Notes: generated from the letters alone by a model not told the origin. A stretch of DNA of 64,000 nt from Paratinospora sagittata (GCA_035771175.1 CM069598.1:14632438-14696437), one strand, 5' to 3'; shown: positions 14,201-26,478, numbered from the stretch's first letter. Program-made: numbers and translations.

Positions 14201-17200
14201 GTCGATATAGATTATGGTGGTGCATGTGTTTTTTTAATCCTCACTTTTTATTTTCTTTTTATTAATGATTGAGATGTAAACTATATTTCCTTCTGTCATG
14301 GCATTCATTTGGATACAAAATTCATCATTTTTTTGTCCTAATCTTCTTTGAAAGGTCTAATTACTTAGGTATGCACATAAGTTTGAAAATTTTGGGTACG
14401 TTAACAACCTGAGCGAATAACTATATTACATCTTTAAAAAGAGACATCATTAGCCTCTCTATGCATTAATGTGCAACATCAATGTTTAGTAGATCGTTAT
14501 TTCTTCATCCAAGTCTTCATGAATAATTGTGCATAGTGTTTAAGGTTGAGTTCAGTTGTACATGTATGAGGTTTGCCCTTTGTCACTCTTTTCATGTTGG
14601 ATTGATGTGAAGGATAAGGGCTCACGGGTGTGCTTAGTACTACATATCCTTGTGCATAGAATATTATAAAATAATTCATTAGTAAACAATAATTTGAAGG
14701 GCAAGCTTTGGCACATTAGTTGAGGTTACTTTATTGTGACTTGGAGACCATAGGTTTGGATCTAGAAGCAACCTATCCCATGTGGAGATACGCTGTATAG
14801 ATTGTTCCTTCCCCAAACCTCACAAGGGTACACAAACTCACATTTTATGCTTGGTCTTTGAAGAAAGCACTCTAGTGTGGCATAATAGTGTGAACGTAAA
14901 GATCTTTGCTTCTTCTAATGAAATTTTGATATCATCCTTGTGTTGTGAGTTTAACTTTGGCAGTCACATGATTTTCACATTAGAATATACCCATTTGTGT
15001 TTCTTGGATATAATCTATGTGAGATTCTATTTGATATCTGCTGTTGATGAGTCGAAATGCGCCTCTATTGGTAGAGATATTATTTTAATACTATTGTATC
15101 ATTTCAGCAGCAGCAATGCATTGTCCAGTTTTTGCATGATTTGCTTTCTCAAAAGAAGCCAAGATAGCTGAAGAAAACAAGATTATTTTGTTTCTGTTTG
15201 AGGATATATAAATTAGACTATGTACCTTGAAAATGCATTGTATCATCAATATCTTGGTAAAATGTTGAGGAGTACAATTGCTTGGATCTTCTATTTTTCA
15301 TATTTCCTTTTCTGCCTTTTTTCTTATATCAAGAGAAAATTCAATTTATTTTCAGGATGGAACAACTTGCAAAGGTTAAGGTAATGAAAAAACAAGGTGA
15401 ATGGATGGACCTTCATATACCTCACGGGTAAGTTCTATTTAAGCAGCAGTCAAGCTTCCAGTTTGAATTTTGTTTGACTTGTTTGTTGAATCAGATTAAA
15501 AAAGAAAAAAAAGAAAAAAAAAAAAAAAAGGTAAAAGATGCCTGACTGTTTATCACTCTTGATAAATATCACTCCTCTGATGCTTCTATGAAACCCAACT
15601 ATCTCCTGTCAAGCAGTCATTGTGCAAACTAATACACATTTTTTGGATACTAATTGGCTGTATGATTTCTTTATCTGATCTCTTTGTTTTATGGAACTTT
15701 CCAATGGTCATTTATAAGGAGACTTGGCAGAATCCTCTTGTGGTTTCCAGATGTATCAATGCTTTGTTTTGTTTTCTTTCCTGCGTTCTTTCTTTTTTCT
15801 TTTTTTCCTTTTCTTTTTGGATATCCAACAAGTCCATGGGTGAGACTTTTTTAATGTATATGCCCTTGCTTCTTGATGGCTCAAATCCCATGATGAAAGC
15901 ATGGATCATATTAATTCAAAGAATCTGAAAAGAACAATGGAAATGCTATCAATAAAGAATATTGAAAACGAACATTAAAACTGACTACAGAGAGCAGACT
16001 GCTTAATTTGATTAATTTGATTAGAGATCTGCAAGTACAGAGCTGGGCGATATGCAATTTTTGGTGTTTCACAAACGTCCTTACTGATATTTCAAGTTAA
16101 GGAATGAGCATTTTTTTTTCCCTGCTATATGATGTAAATGATATAATGTTTCATGAAGCTTAAAGGAAGTTCCTCAAATTGAAGCTTAGCTATCTTTATT
16201 TGAATATGGTTTTTAACGGCATCATTTATACATTTTCTTAGCTGAATTTTTAGTTTAAAAATTTCTTTGAATAGATGTTATGCTCCATTTGCCTCTGTTC
16301 AAAAGACCTATTTCATTTGCATTATTTTTAGTTATATATAACTCATGCTTAGATCTACCCTTAGTAAAATGGGAAAGTCTGATTAATACCTAATCCTTTT
16401 TTTTATTTATTTGAAGACATTTCTTTCTCTTGAGCTTTGATTCAAGTGAACTCACAGTATTTCCATTTTATTTCTACATCACATCTATTGTTTGGATTTT
16501 TCTTTTACAGCCATAAATCACTTATTTCATCTGATGTTCAAAATATAATATTGCACATCTTTGTTCATCTGTGTTTCTCTTTTCATGTTTTGTGTTGATC
16601 GAGGGTCTTCGCTGTTGAAACTTGACTTATTAAGTTACTAATTTTATTTCCTCTAATGTGCAGCATTAGATCAATAGTTTGCCTTAATTTGCCAAGCTTT
16701 TCTGGTGGACTTAATCCTTGGGGTACACCAAATAAGAATTATAGGCGAGATGTGAGTTAAATCTTCCGTTTTGTACTTCAACTCTTGAGACAGGAATGGA
16801 GTCCCAAGTCATTAATGTTGAGTTTACATCTTTATAACACATTTAGTTGAACTTTCTGAATATTTCATGATCTACAGAAAGAATTCACTCCACCATTTGT
16901 AGATGATGGCCTTCTTGAGGTTGTTGGTTTCAGAGATGCTTGGCATGGACTCGTTTTGCTTGCTCCAAATGGACATGGAACTCGTCTTGCACAGGTTGAA
17001 GTCACTTCTTGTGGTCCTGATTTGCATTGCTTCACTAGTGATCTGTTTAAAATAAATATGAGTATCTCATGATAAGAAAAATATACTAGATTTGTTTGCA
17101 TCGTGGACTTCCCTCATTTATTAGGATCGCTGTGTCATATGAGACCACCACATCTAGGGTGAAAAAGAACTACATCCCTGTCAAATCACATAATAAACAT

Positions 17201-18040
17201 GTTCTTCCATAACGTTGATGGGAAGCCACAGATGATTGCTGTAAGATACGGTATGAGAGATGTGAACACTCGGTTTCTAAAGTGATGGATATACTTCGTT
17301 GGTAAGGACTCAGGAGTATAGTGAAACCTTATAACTCACTCTTTAATCTCTGTATCCCTCCTCTATGTCTAAAGAGTCACTCTAGAAGAGAATCAAAAGT
17401 AAAATTATTTAGTTGGCATGATATCTCGAGGACTTCATTTTTTCAAAATTATGGTTGTATTATTTAAATTTACTTCCGAACCATTTTGTGAAAAGGTTTC
17501 TATTATGTTTGACATCAATCCTAAAGATCACTAGATAAATAAATGGATAAATATTTCCCCACGCCATTTGCTTCACATCAGTCATTTATATTTGCTGCAT
17601 GAGAGTAGGTAGAATGACATATTTCAGTATTGTCATCTAATTCTTCTGCTGCTACAAACTACACATAATCCACTAACTCTGTATTTCCTTCTTTTTTTTC
17701 GATTGGGGGTAATTAGGCACATCGTATTCGTTTTGAATTTCACAAGGGTGCAACTGATCATACATATATGAGAATTGATGGGGAACCATGGAAACAACCT
17801 CTCCCTGCTGACGATGATACGGTTGTAGTAGAAATCTCTCATCTTGGTCAAGTAAAAATGCTTGCCACTGCAGGTTGTAGATCTAAAAGTGTTGAAGATC
17901 CTTCATCCCATGGCACTCATAACAACGAGGATGCTGGTGATGAAGATGATTATGAGGACGACTTTGAAGCACAAAGGAAGTTTGGTGCAGCAGATACATT
18001 TAAAATCCCCGATGAGGTTGACATCTCTCACTTCAGTTAA
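2780..18040 (+). CDS. DGK5: Diacylglycerol kinase, plant DGK5-like (12 exons)
   Basis: The enzyme phosphorylates diacylglycerol with ATP to phosphatidic acid, a membrane lipid signal. Exons: 2780-2980, 3129-3251, 3355-3483, 4370-4455, 6100-6223, 7366-7414, 9609-9691, 11403-11470, 15356-15427, 16664-16751, 16878-16994, 17717-18040. All introns are GT-AG, phases join cleanly, and the spliced length is 1464 nt, encoding 487 aa, normal for short plant DGKs without C1 domains. The catalytic domain starts near residue 38 ([13 protein letters not shown]), with the nucleotide-binding GGDGT at 111-115 and PLGTGNN at 138-144. The accessory domain spans roughly 235-425 and includes GEPWKQP (402-408). 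An acidic cluster (451-464) precedes the C-terminus. ATG 2780 was chosen because it gives the family-like [11 protein letters not shown] start; an upstream ATG at 2690 adds unrelated residues. Introns are swollen with transposon debris. Arabidopsis DGK5 is linked to immune phosphatidic-acid signalling; orthology here is inferred from sequence similarity. Confidence 0.95.
3528..3605 (+). repeat. RTE-like LINE 3'-tail fragment in DGK5 intron 3
   Basis: The text runs from GATAGAGCAGAGAGT through ATTCATGTGTCGACCCCATG to GGCTTTGTTATGTTGAATTTTG. The same consensus (gatagag...ttcatgtagc-gaccccat...aaggctttgttgagttgag) recurs near 4000, 4600 and 7950, which is how plant RTE LINE 3' ends look. Confidence 0.5.
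3795..4062 (+). repeat. RTE-like LINE 3'-end fragment in DGK5 intron 3
   Basis: It contains a decayed version of the RTE ORF2 end (TGGTTTGAACACATGTCATG..., AACATGGAATGATATAATTA...). The 3' tail follows and ends in a GTTGAGTTGAGTTGAGTTG microsatellite-like run, typical of this LINE group. Orientation matches the host gene. Confidence 0.55.
4585..4680 (+). repeat. RTE-like LINE 3'-tail fragment in DGK5 intron 4
   Basis: GGATAGAGCGGAGTGGAGAA is followed by a CATGTAGCCAACCCCATG block and a (GTTGA)n tail. It is a third copy of the same tail in this gene, in the same orientation. Confidence 0.55.
5221..5268. repeat. Poly(A)-(AT)n microsatellite in DGK5 intron 4
   Basis: About 15 As run directly into about 17 AT dinucleotides. 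Likely length-polymorphic and a slippage-prone tract. Confidence 0.95.
7500..7990 (+). repeat. RTE-like LINE fragment (RT C-terminal remnant plus tail) in DGK5 intron 6
   Basis: A decayed plus-strand frame reads [20 protein letters not shown] near 7535-7595, then a VEMDMW block. This is the pattern of the C-terminal part of plant RTE-type ORF2 (a KLKGKFYRT-RPTMLYG-type motif). The same 3' tail with GGCTTTGTTGAGTTGAGTTTG follows at 7960-7981. Multiple stops make it dead. It is the longest of the four copies in this gene. Confidence 0.6.
9925..10060. repeat. GCCTCA-rich repeat fragment in DGK5 intron 7
   Basis: The words GCCTCA/TGAGGC recur several times (AAGCCTCAACG, TTTGAGGCATGAGCC, GAGCCTCACTTTGCCTCGCC). 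It resembles a shorter, decayed relative of the larger repeat at 21739-22390. Family not identified. Confidence 0.5.
11906..12247 (+). repeat. 5' LTR of the intron-8 element
   Basis: It starts TGATGACATG and ends TTTACATCA, with a TATAAATAGG promoter-like box near 12095. It pairs with 12795-13128. Confidence 0.78.
12795..13128 (+). repeat. 3' LTR of the intron-8 element
   Basis: Near-copy of 11906-12247. It starts TATTGACGTG (TG decayed to TA) and ends CTACATGA, with substitutions and small indels relative to the 5' copy. Confidence 0.78.
13134..15355. other. Remaining DGK5 intron 8 sequence
   Basis: Apart from the MITE-like element, this intronic stretch is AT-rich and unremarkable. Open frames in it (13232-13651 on +, 14782-15171 on +) match nothing I recognise. 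The acceptor of exon 9 at 15354-15355 has a normal pyrimidine-rich tract. Confidence 0.5.
14017..14197. mobile_element. MITE-like inverted-repeat element in DGK5 intron 8
   Basis: The left end reads TTTGGTACAACTTTTGCAAA. The right end, reverse-complemented, reads TTGGGTACAGCTTTTGCAAA. The inner sequence carries further complementary AAGTGCTT/AAGCACTT words, so the roughly 180-bp stretch can fold into a long imperfect hairpin. No coding capacity. Target-site duplication and superfamily unresolved. Confidence 0.65.
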
Positions 18041-19067
18041 GCTTTGCCATAACCCAACCTCTTTTCTTATACATCTCTTCCTCTCTGTGTGTTGGACATC
18101 AGTTTGCATTTGGTGGTTGTTTCTTTAAGCTTGTGGCAGATTGTTTCAATTGTTTCACTGAATAGGTAGTAGCACCCTGACAGTGAATTGATTTATATGT
18201 TAGTGACAGTAATATCAAAGTGTTTTTCTTTTGGTTCCAAGTCCTAGAGTTAATTGTTCAGTTAATTATTTTGTATTTCTTTTTATGTGCATTTTGGGTT
18301 GTCAGATGATTCTTACTAGTCAATAATGACACACTAAATTCTCAAGTTAAGTTTTACTATAATTTTGATGTGCATTTGCATTTTCAGTGTCTATTTAATT
18401 TATTCTTGAAGAATGAAAGATGTAGATGAGATAAGCTGACAAGTGAATTGAGAATACACTCCACATGTATTTAACCAAATCTTGGAGTAGAAAAAGGCTT
18501 ATTTAAATTGAGTTTAAGCTTAAAAGTGATTTTTTTCTTTTACCGTTTGCTGTCTACTACTCATTCTTGAGAACTTTGCTACATTATGCTTGCAGAGCCC
18601 CATTTCGGTGAACTAAAAAATTATCAATATAAATGTTAATCAGTGTTTCTTGGCCGTTTCATTTAAAGACCATCAGGAGTTGAAATGCCCACCATGAAAG
18701 TCTTTTGCGTGGAATTTTTGGGTGTAGAAAACAACTTTTGCTCGTCTAGCATACTCCAAATTAAATGATAGTCATTTTTTCAGCCAATCCAAGAAAGATG
18801 TTACATGCTCAAGACAGAACTTCACAGTATCGTAAATGGGCATTCCTTAATGCAACTTGCAGACTACACTTGTATAGCACCAGTTCATACACACACAGTG
18901 GAACCTGAATAAATAAAAAAGGTAACACAGGAAACAGGGCTATGTAGATGAACAATGTAGGTAACACACCAAAGCGAAGTAAAAATAAAAGCCTGCTGAA
19001 TGGTGCTTGTGAGTCAGATGCTCGAGTTGGCCCCAGGAAAAGGTGAAAGAACAGTCCCAACGAAGCT
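18041..19067. other. Convergent intergenic region and 3' UTRs of DGK5-like and THF1
   Basis: About 1.03 kb lies between the two stop codons. It should contain both 3' UTRs and polyadenylation signals. No other gene or repeat was recognised. Confidence 0.6.
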
Positions 19068-22000
19068 TCATTGTGTATGGTTGGCATTGTGAGAAATGCT
19101 TGATTGGAAAGCATGTTCGAATTCTCCTAAGCATTTTGTAATGGCCTCATTCGCTTTCACTGAATCCGTCCTTTCTTCTCTTTTTTTCTTCTCTCTATAA
19201 GCCAAAACAATTGATTCATTATAAGATGGAAAACGGAAACAATAGGCAACTATGATGGATATTTTCCTCCAAAATATACCAATTGCAATATGAGAAATAA
19301 ATGGATTAGAATCACGCCAATAGACACGACATACTATAGTTTTGTACACAAGTCATCAATATTCAATATGGGCGGTAAACCAAGTCTAATTGCATCTGAC
19401 TCCGGATTTTACATTACAAACGCCAAATCAGAAAGAGCAATGCTACACTGATTGGGGTAGAAACTGCAATGCAAACTGCATCGCCATCACCTTTGGATTT
19501 TCATTGAATCATGGGTCAAGACATGATTGTTTGCATCGCAGTGGAGCACCCCCATTCATTTTAGCATTATTCAATCACATCAATCAGAAACTGTTACTCT
19601 TGCAAGGATCAATAGGTAGACTTTTTGTATGCTGTAATACTGATGCCAAAATGGTTTTTAAGATCTAGTCCGATATGCTGTACTATTGCCATACGATTAG
19701 CATTGAGATAAAACATAGATGATTTTTTGGTAAGGAACAAATCATCTTCAGAAAATATCAACATTTCTAACCTCTCAAAAGTATTGAGAAGATGATACCT
19801 ATAGGATTACCGTATGATAGTAGAAGTATGGATTACATTATGTGTTTGTGCGTGTGTCAAAATTTCCTCTTCCCAAATCCTCACTCGTTAACATTTCATG
19901 GTCAACATGGCATGACACGAACAGCAGAATCAAACGTTAACACGTAAAACACTATATCATGGAAATCGGAAGCAGAATGGATAACAGTTAGGGAGAAGAT
20001 CTGTACCTATCCACATACTCCTTGAGGAGCTCCTTTGCTTGGACCAACTTGGAAAGCAGATTGCGGTATACATCAAGATCTCTATCCACACTTCTCTTAT
20101 TTACATTTAGGGCTGCACAAAGCTGTTAGATATACAGCCAAAGACAATGCCAAACAATGAATTAGAAACAGCAGTTCTGCAAGAATGAATTGTAAAAAAT
20201 GACACATTGAACAATTTCAAACAGGGAGAAAATGGAGAATTTAACTCTCTGTGAATGTCAATGTTTCAATAGCACACGCCCCCATGATAATCAGTAAAAG
20301 TTACCGCCATCGTTCCTTGCATTCAGTAGAACAGAGTTTGACACAATTGCCATGTGGCTGGAGGCTATTGAAGAATACCAACCCACGGTCAAAAGTTCAT
20401 GAATAAATTGCAATAGGGGCAGAAGCGTTGACAGAATATATATTGTTGTGTAGGGATAAATGAGGGTGAAAGCAGGGTATCACTGTACCAAATCACTATA
20501 TGGTATGCACACGACATTACCATCAGTTGCTCTTAATAGATATTTTCTCTAAGAATTTTGATCAACTTGAAAATCTCTCAAACCATAGCACACTTATTCA
20601 TTAGTTGCAGGGTCCCTAGGAGCGTTTGGGGTTTTTGAAGTACTCTGTTTGATGAGGGGATTGCACTTCCGCCATCTATTTATGATGGCATTTCTCTGGG
20701 GCATATTTCTCATGGCAATAATAGAGTTCAAGAAATTTGGAGAATTGCCTCCTTTGCTACATTTTGGTCGTAGAATCGGAGAGTTTTTGCGGGTCAGTCT
20801 TTAGATTGCCTTGGTATTTGGGAAGAGGCAAAGTGGTTGGCATGCTCAAAGGTAAGTGGGGGATATTCTATATCGGATTGGTGTAGGAATTGGACAAATT
20901 GCTGCAGGTAGTCTTGCAGGTGGTCAAATGTGTCCTATTGTGGTTGTTCTTGGGATGGGGGGTGGCTGATGCTGTTGTTTTAGTCTGCCTTTTCCTTTTC
21001 GGCTATTGTTGCCTTCCAGTGCATCTCTAATGCCCTATTGCTTGTATTTTGTTTTGCTTTCTATATTTATATAATATCCTCAGTTTCTTCTCAAAAAAAA
21101 AAAAAATCTCTCAAACAACATGGATGAAGCGATAAAAATGGATCGATAACCATTAAAACTATACACCAGCGGTAGAGTAGGAGCTTTCAGAAAAGACCTC
21201 ATCATTTGAATATGTGTTTCCACGACTAGTTAAAATCATAAATCAGGGAATACGGCATTGAAGCTTCACTCTACTTCTTTTTCTAGGTTAAATGAATCTC
21301 ACAGAAGAGATCTATGGATGGAAATTATTCAATATGCAAGATACTAAATCAATAATTATTTCAAAAATTAAAATATTCCTTGGAAAGTATTGTGACCAAG
21401 AGATTCCAAGTATTATGTCTATACATCTAATCCTGGTGTCAATGGACATGCTCCTTTTAAGTAGACTTACCAAAGCTAATGATGATCCTTACTTCCTTGC
21501 CTTACTTGGAGGGTTAGATAAGGTTTATTCCGGCATGATCTTTTAGAATTTTCCATGAGTTTGAAAAATTAAGCAGTTGGGCAAAGTTATCCAATGCTAG
21601 TACAATAGAAAACTTTTCAAATCTTCCACAATTTTTGGTAATACATTAGTGAGATGCATGTGGGATTATGTTATCTATTCCAGCCATTATATGAGCTTTT
21701 AACCAAAAAGTTGTGAGAATACTGTAAAACAGTGTTATCAAGGCATGCGCCTTAGTGCGACTCAGGCACATCTTGAGGCGAGGCGCACTTATTGCGCCTC
21801 AATACTTGACAGGCAGGGCACTTTAACTCAGGCATGCACTTTAGTGCGCCTTAGGTGCGCCTCAGGCGTGCACCTCGGTGTGCCTTAGTGCGCCTCACTT
21901 TTCAACTCCTCATTTAAAAAAAATATATATTTAATCAGGAAATAAGTATTGTATTATATACTTTTTTCTCTCTTCTTTGAATAAATATACATGATAAACA

Positions 22001-25000
22001 AATATAGAACATAAAACATTAAAGGAAACTTGTGTTTCGATTTTATAACAACAATAAGATGTTGTTACAAAAGCATTATAATTGCTACTTGTTCTTCCTT
22101 GCTTTTGTGTTTTTTTCTTCAATTAAATTTTAAATGTCAAAAGAAATAAACACAATACTAAGAACAACTATGAAATAGAAACATTAGTGCTATTATGAAC
22201 ATTATGATGTATGATAAAACTTTTTATTGATTTGTTGTCTATTTTGAAGTCTTTTATCAAAAATAATATATACTAAATTTATTAAGAATTTTGCGCCTCA
22301 CTTTACTCAGGCGTGCTCCTCGCCTTGCCCCTTGCGCCTCAGGCTAAAGGGCCCCTCATCGCCTTGAGTGCGCCTTGCACTTTTAATTAATTACCTTGCC
22401 GTAAAAACCTTCTATAAATAAAGGATGTGCTAATAGTTTAAGATTATCAATAGATACATAATTGAGTGCATTTCTTCATCTAGGATTTTGAGAAACAAAA
22501 AGGAGAGGAGTGTACAAGGGGCTTTTGACATGATTACCCTTCAAAAAAAAAATAATTTCACAAATACCATCCCCTCAAAAATAATGTCACATTTGCCACA
22601 TTTTACTGTTCACTGCACAGTCAGCGCGCCAAACATGCGCCACGTCGGCGCAGAGGTGGAATTTTTTTAAGTGGAAGGGAAGGCGTCTTTTCAAAAGACG
22701 CCTTCCCTTAAAAATATAAAAAATAAACGCCACACTGGATGCTTCTTCACTTAAATTGTAACGCCAAAGCGTCGACTACGTGTTCAATTTACATTCGCCA
22801 AGAAAAAATAAATATTAAAGAACAATACGTGATCTCGGATTCAATGAAAATATCTCCATTATAATATTAATTTTATCCTAAAGTTACATTAAAAAAATCG
22901 CTAACTACTTTCAAATGATAGACAATATCTCCATTATAATATTAATTAAATCCTAAAGTTACATTAAAAAAATCGCTAACTACTTCAAATGATAACACAT
23001 GACACTTATATTTTTAAGGGAAGGCGTGAAAGGAAGAAGACCTTCCCTTAAGTTAAATGCAAAAAAAAAAAAAAATTGAAGAGAAGGCGTCTTTCACAAA
23101 TTTTTTTTAGTGGAAGGGAAGGCGTCTTTTCAAAAGACGCCTTCCCTTCCACTTAAAAAAATTTCACCTCCGCGCCGACGTGGCGCATGTTTGGCGCGCT
23201 GACTGTGTGCTCACTATGCAGTGAACAGTAAAATGTGGCAAATGTGACATTATTTTTGAGAGGATGGTATTTGTGAAATTTTTTTTTTTTGAAAGGTAAT
23301 CATGTCAAAAGCCCCAAGGGTTACAGGTTTCAGATTTAAACTCAGAATTTGGTGTTCGTATTACTTTCTTTGTAATACATATATTTGAAAAATTGACTCA
23401 TGTTGATTGTTGCATGACTGGAAGCTTAGATGCTAAACAACACAAAATCATTGTATACTCTGTGTGGTTGGTTCCAGTTGATTAGGTTTACATGCAAACT
23501 TTCACAACAAATTTGCATAATTTCATCATGTACAAATTGAGTGGGAAGTGCAATTCTGTGCAACACAACAAATCGTTAATTGTTAAACTTGTTGTCTATT
23601 TCTATTTTATAGAAATAAGGATTCTTAAGCACCTATCAGTTATCACAACTGTTAGAATAAAACCCATCTAACAATTTTCATGGAAGATATGGTATATTTT
23701 GTCTAACAAGTTATAAGTAAGTCAATATGATGAAAATGTCACATAAACAATATAATAAAAAATCCAACTTGTTCACACATGCATCTTAAGTAGTTTGATC
23801 CAAAAAACAGGAGAAATTTCTGGAAGAATTATTATAAGATCAGCCTGGATATAATGTTGTGTACTTACCAAGAACAGGCATTATGTTGTTTGTAGTGGAA
23901 ACTGCTGACCTTTCTCATTATCAGTATGAAGTTTATCTTTTTACTATTGAACGAGTATGTATGGTGTTTCAATAATGCAGTACAAAATAGCAAGAGATCT
24001 GACCTTTTCTAAGATTGTGGGTTCTGTTGCATTTGCCAACTCAAGGAGTCGAAACAACCCTATGGCAAAAAACCGGCTATAGCTGAAACTGCCCTTGCCC
24101 CCAGCTCGTTCTGCAATATCCTTCAAAATTCCCTCAACTTCTCCATCCCTCGATGAGAACTCAACTAACGAATTGGCATTTTGCTGACGTGCCCAATCTT
24201 CCAATATTTTTGCATCGGCTCTGAAGAAAATGCAATAAGGAAATCTGAGTTGAATAATCCTTTGATGGTTATAAGCTTGTATGAAATTTATCAATAAACT
24301 CAAAGCCTTTTTCCAACTATACTGGGTTTGTTACATGAGTCAACTTCCTCCATTCTAAAATGTATTACAAGTAACTACTATATTCCATATTTATTTCTAT
24401 CCATATTATTTTAGGCCTTCCTCCTCTTCCTCTATTATATGAATTTATAGATGTAATTGAAAAAAAATGTCCATGCAGTGAAGTTGACAGCATTGAGGAC
24501 TCATCTAATGGTCTGCATCATAATATCTTAGTACTTGGTACCAAGGGTACAAGCCACGAGAAAAATCTTATTTGGGAAGTCATGCAGATTTCAGTTTGCT
24601 GGTTTGCTGGTCTCAACATCTAAAGTTTTCTAGCAATGTATCTATGGCAGCTAAAGCATAATTATAACATATACATAGTAAAAGCCTCCATAAATATCCT
24701 GAGCAGCCAAGACCAAGTCATGGTCCTGCTCCTGGCATCTTACATAAACTGCTAGAACTCAAAAGTCTAGCTGCAGTGATCGCTTGAGTTTATCTCTTGA
24801 TCTTCACTTCACAAAAGCATCCTCTCTATATGCATCTTGAGGAAGTTAGCAATTCAGTCATTTTTTCTTGGTTCAACTAATTTTGAACACCTCTGACTCA
24901 AATGGTTCACTTCATAGTGCTACTTATCCAAGTACCTCTTCTCTTGTCTCATTGATAAGAACAAATCAAATTTGCCAAAAAACACCTTTCAAAATGCAAT

Positions 25001-26478
25001 TCTTCATGCATGAGTTCATGAACAGATTAATTAAAGGAACTCAGGGTCAAGACCTAAGGTAAACCTAATAAAACTTGGAGACCAATTCCTTCGACACCAC
25101 TTGTTTTCACTTCCCATGTTCAGGTTCAACCTTTACTTCAATAGTTTGGATGGGAAGCAAGCTATGAGTTCATGAGATCAAACACCACCTATTTTGAAGC
25201 TCTCTTAAAGCCCATGTCCATGAAATCAACATACTCATTTGTGTCTCTTTCTGAATACCTTCGGAACTGAATTAGATACTTTATTTGCTGCTTTCTTTGA
25301 GTCAATAAAAACCAGTAAGAGAATCTCTAATTTTTGGCTGAACTTATTCATCAATAAAAATGAAGACCACCTAAATCATGACCTCACAAGCAAAACATGT
25401 TAAGATGGTTCTTTTTTGTCTCTATTTTCACGCACGTTCCAGGAAAACATTTCATATATTCATATGAAACACTACCAGGATTTGCAAAATTTGAAATAAA
25501 TACACTAAATTCCTAGCTAATTGACAACTATCTCAAATAGTACAGAGATGGTCTACCAACCTATACTGTTCAGGGTCCTCCTTCAATGCCTGGATGTAAG
25601 CTCGAAAGATGGCATCCCGATCGTCGTCACTCGGATACCCTTCCATGAGTTGATTGTACACTGTCACAAAGCCAAGAGCAAACACAGCATCATACTGGTA
25701 TGTCCTCTTGTACCTCATAAGATGCTGCTGCACAATCAGCTCCTGCAATACAGTGTTGTATACACTAGGAATCGGCCGCTTATACGCCTTGAGGAAATTC
25801 AGCTTGGTCTCAGCTACAGTTGCAACATCTACAAACAAAACATATTATAATGCATCGAAAACCAATCAATTACAGATCTTCAAAATATCTTCTGCTAACA
25901 TAAAAAACATGTTCGGATCAAATTTCTCAATTCATGTATCATAAACCAATTAATCACAGATCTTCGAAAGATCTTCTAGAAACACAAAAACACGTTCCAA
26001 TCAAATTTCTCATTTAGAAACAAAAATGCAATAAAATTTGAAATGTGTCTACTGCAGTCTGCTGCATTCAGCAGCAGAACAGCACATACCACAATCTCCG
26101 ATTATATCAATTACGTTCAGTTCAGTTCCGTATTATTCTAAATTTCATAGCATCCAGAGTGTTTCTCAAGGAAATTCTGTCTTTCTTTCACTTAAGAAGT
26201 AATTTTCCCAAACAAGGAAAGATCAAATCGATCAAACTATCAAACTATGATGATGAATGCTTCAAAGTACCACCTGTTGAAGCAGAATTGCACTGAATGA
26301 CCATTCGAGAACTCGAAATAGATGTTCTAACAGAAACTGCATCCGAAACAAAGCTTGTCCGAAATCGAAAACATTCAAAATTAGAACCGAAAGATCGAAC
26401 AGCCGAAGACGACACTTTCCTTTCCGAAGTAGAAGCTTTTCCAAGTGAAGCGAAAGATAAAGAAGAAATCGAAGCCAT
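19068..26478 (-). CDS. THF1: THYLAKOID FORMATION 1 / Psb29, chloroplast precursor (5 exons)
   Basis: A nuclear-encoded plastid protein, conserved from cyanobacteria (Psb29), needed for thylakoid formation and photosystem II/LHCII dynamics. Exons on the minus strand: 26478-26274, 25828-25561, 24220-24004, 20122-20007, 19194-19068. All junctions are GT-AG, phases match, and the spliced CDS is 933 nt (310 aa), the usual size. Residues 1 to about 66 are Ser/Arg-rich with few acidic residues, as in a chloroplast transit peptide. The Psb29/THF1 domain begins at VAETKLNFLKAYKRPIPS (near 72) and includes QELIVQQHLMRY, DAVFALGFVTVY and FSYSRFFAIGLFRLLELA. The C-terminal part (KLVQAKELLKEYVDREKKKREER) is heptad-like and probably coiled-coil. 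The final residues after KCLGE look lineage-specific. Intron 3 (3.9 kb) is loaded with transposons. It is convergent with the kinase gene; no functional link is implied. Confidence 0.96.
20584..21102 (+). mobile_element. 5'-truncated L1-like LINE fragment in THF1 intron 3
   Basis: A roughly 520-bp insertion ends in an A-run (21093-21106) after TATAATATCCTCAG-type 3' sequence. It is bounded by a 14-bp direct repeat, AAAATCTCTCAAAC (20570-20583 and 21103-21116), an exact target-site duplication. The interior carries a decayed frame beginning VWGFFEVLCL that resembles the end of LINE ORF2. It lies antisense to THF1. Confidence 0.8.
21739..22390. repeat. GCGCCTCA-rich dispersed repeat with two GC-rich ends around an AT-rich core
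   Basis: The left block (21739-21905) and right block (22290-22385) are dense in GCGCC, GCCTCA and AGGCG words, in an otherwise AT-rich intron. They surround about 380 bp of AT-rich DNA. The GC-rich blocks are partly complementary to each other, suggesting a non-autonomous DNA element, but no clean termini or target-site duplication could be set. Confidence 0.5.
22518..23315. mobile_element. Foldback DNA element with ~190-bp terminal inverted repeats in THF1 intron 3
   Basis: The left end GGGGCTTTTGACATGATTAC and the right end (reverse complement) are identical over the first 21 bases. The match continues with few changes for about 190 bp through CACATTTGCCACATTTTACT, GCGCGCCAAACATGCGCCAC and AAGTGGAAGGGAAGGCGTC. 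The right arm has about 10 extra bases. Each arm ends in its own perfect 17-bp palindrome (22675-22709 and the matching block at 23114-23148). Between the arms is noncoding DNA with a 75-bp tandem duplication. Only a short CAAG is shared by the flanks (22515-22518, 23315-23318), so the superfamily stays open; MULE-like long-TIR elements are one option. Confidence 0.85.
22849..22998. repeat. 75-bp tandem duplication inside the foldback element
   Basis: AATATCTCCATTATAATATT starts at 22849 and again at 22924. Both copies continue through CCTAAAGTTACATTAAAAAA and TCGCTAACTACTT with only a few differences. Confidence 0.9.
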
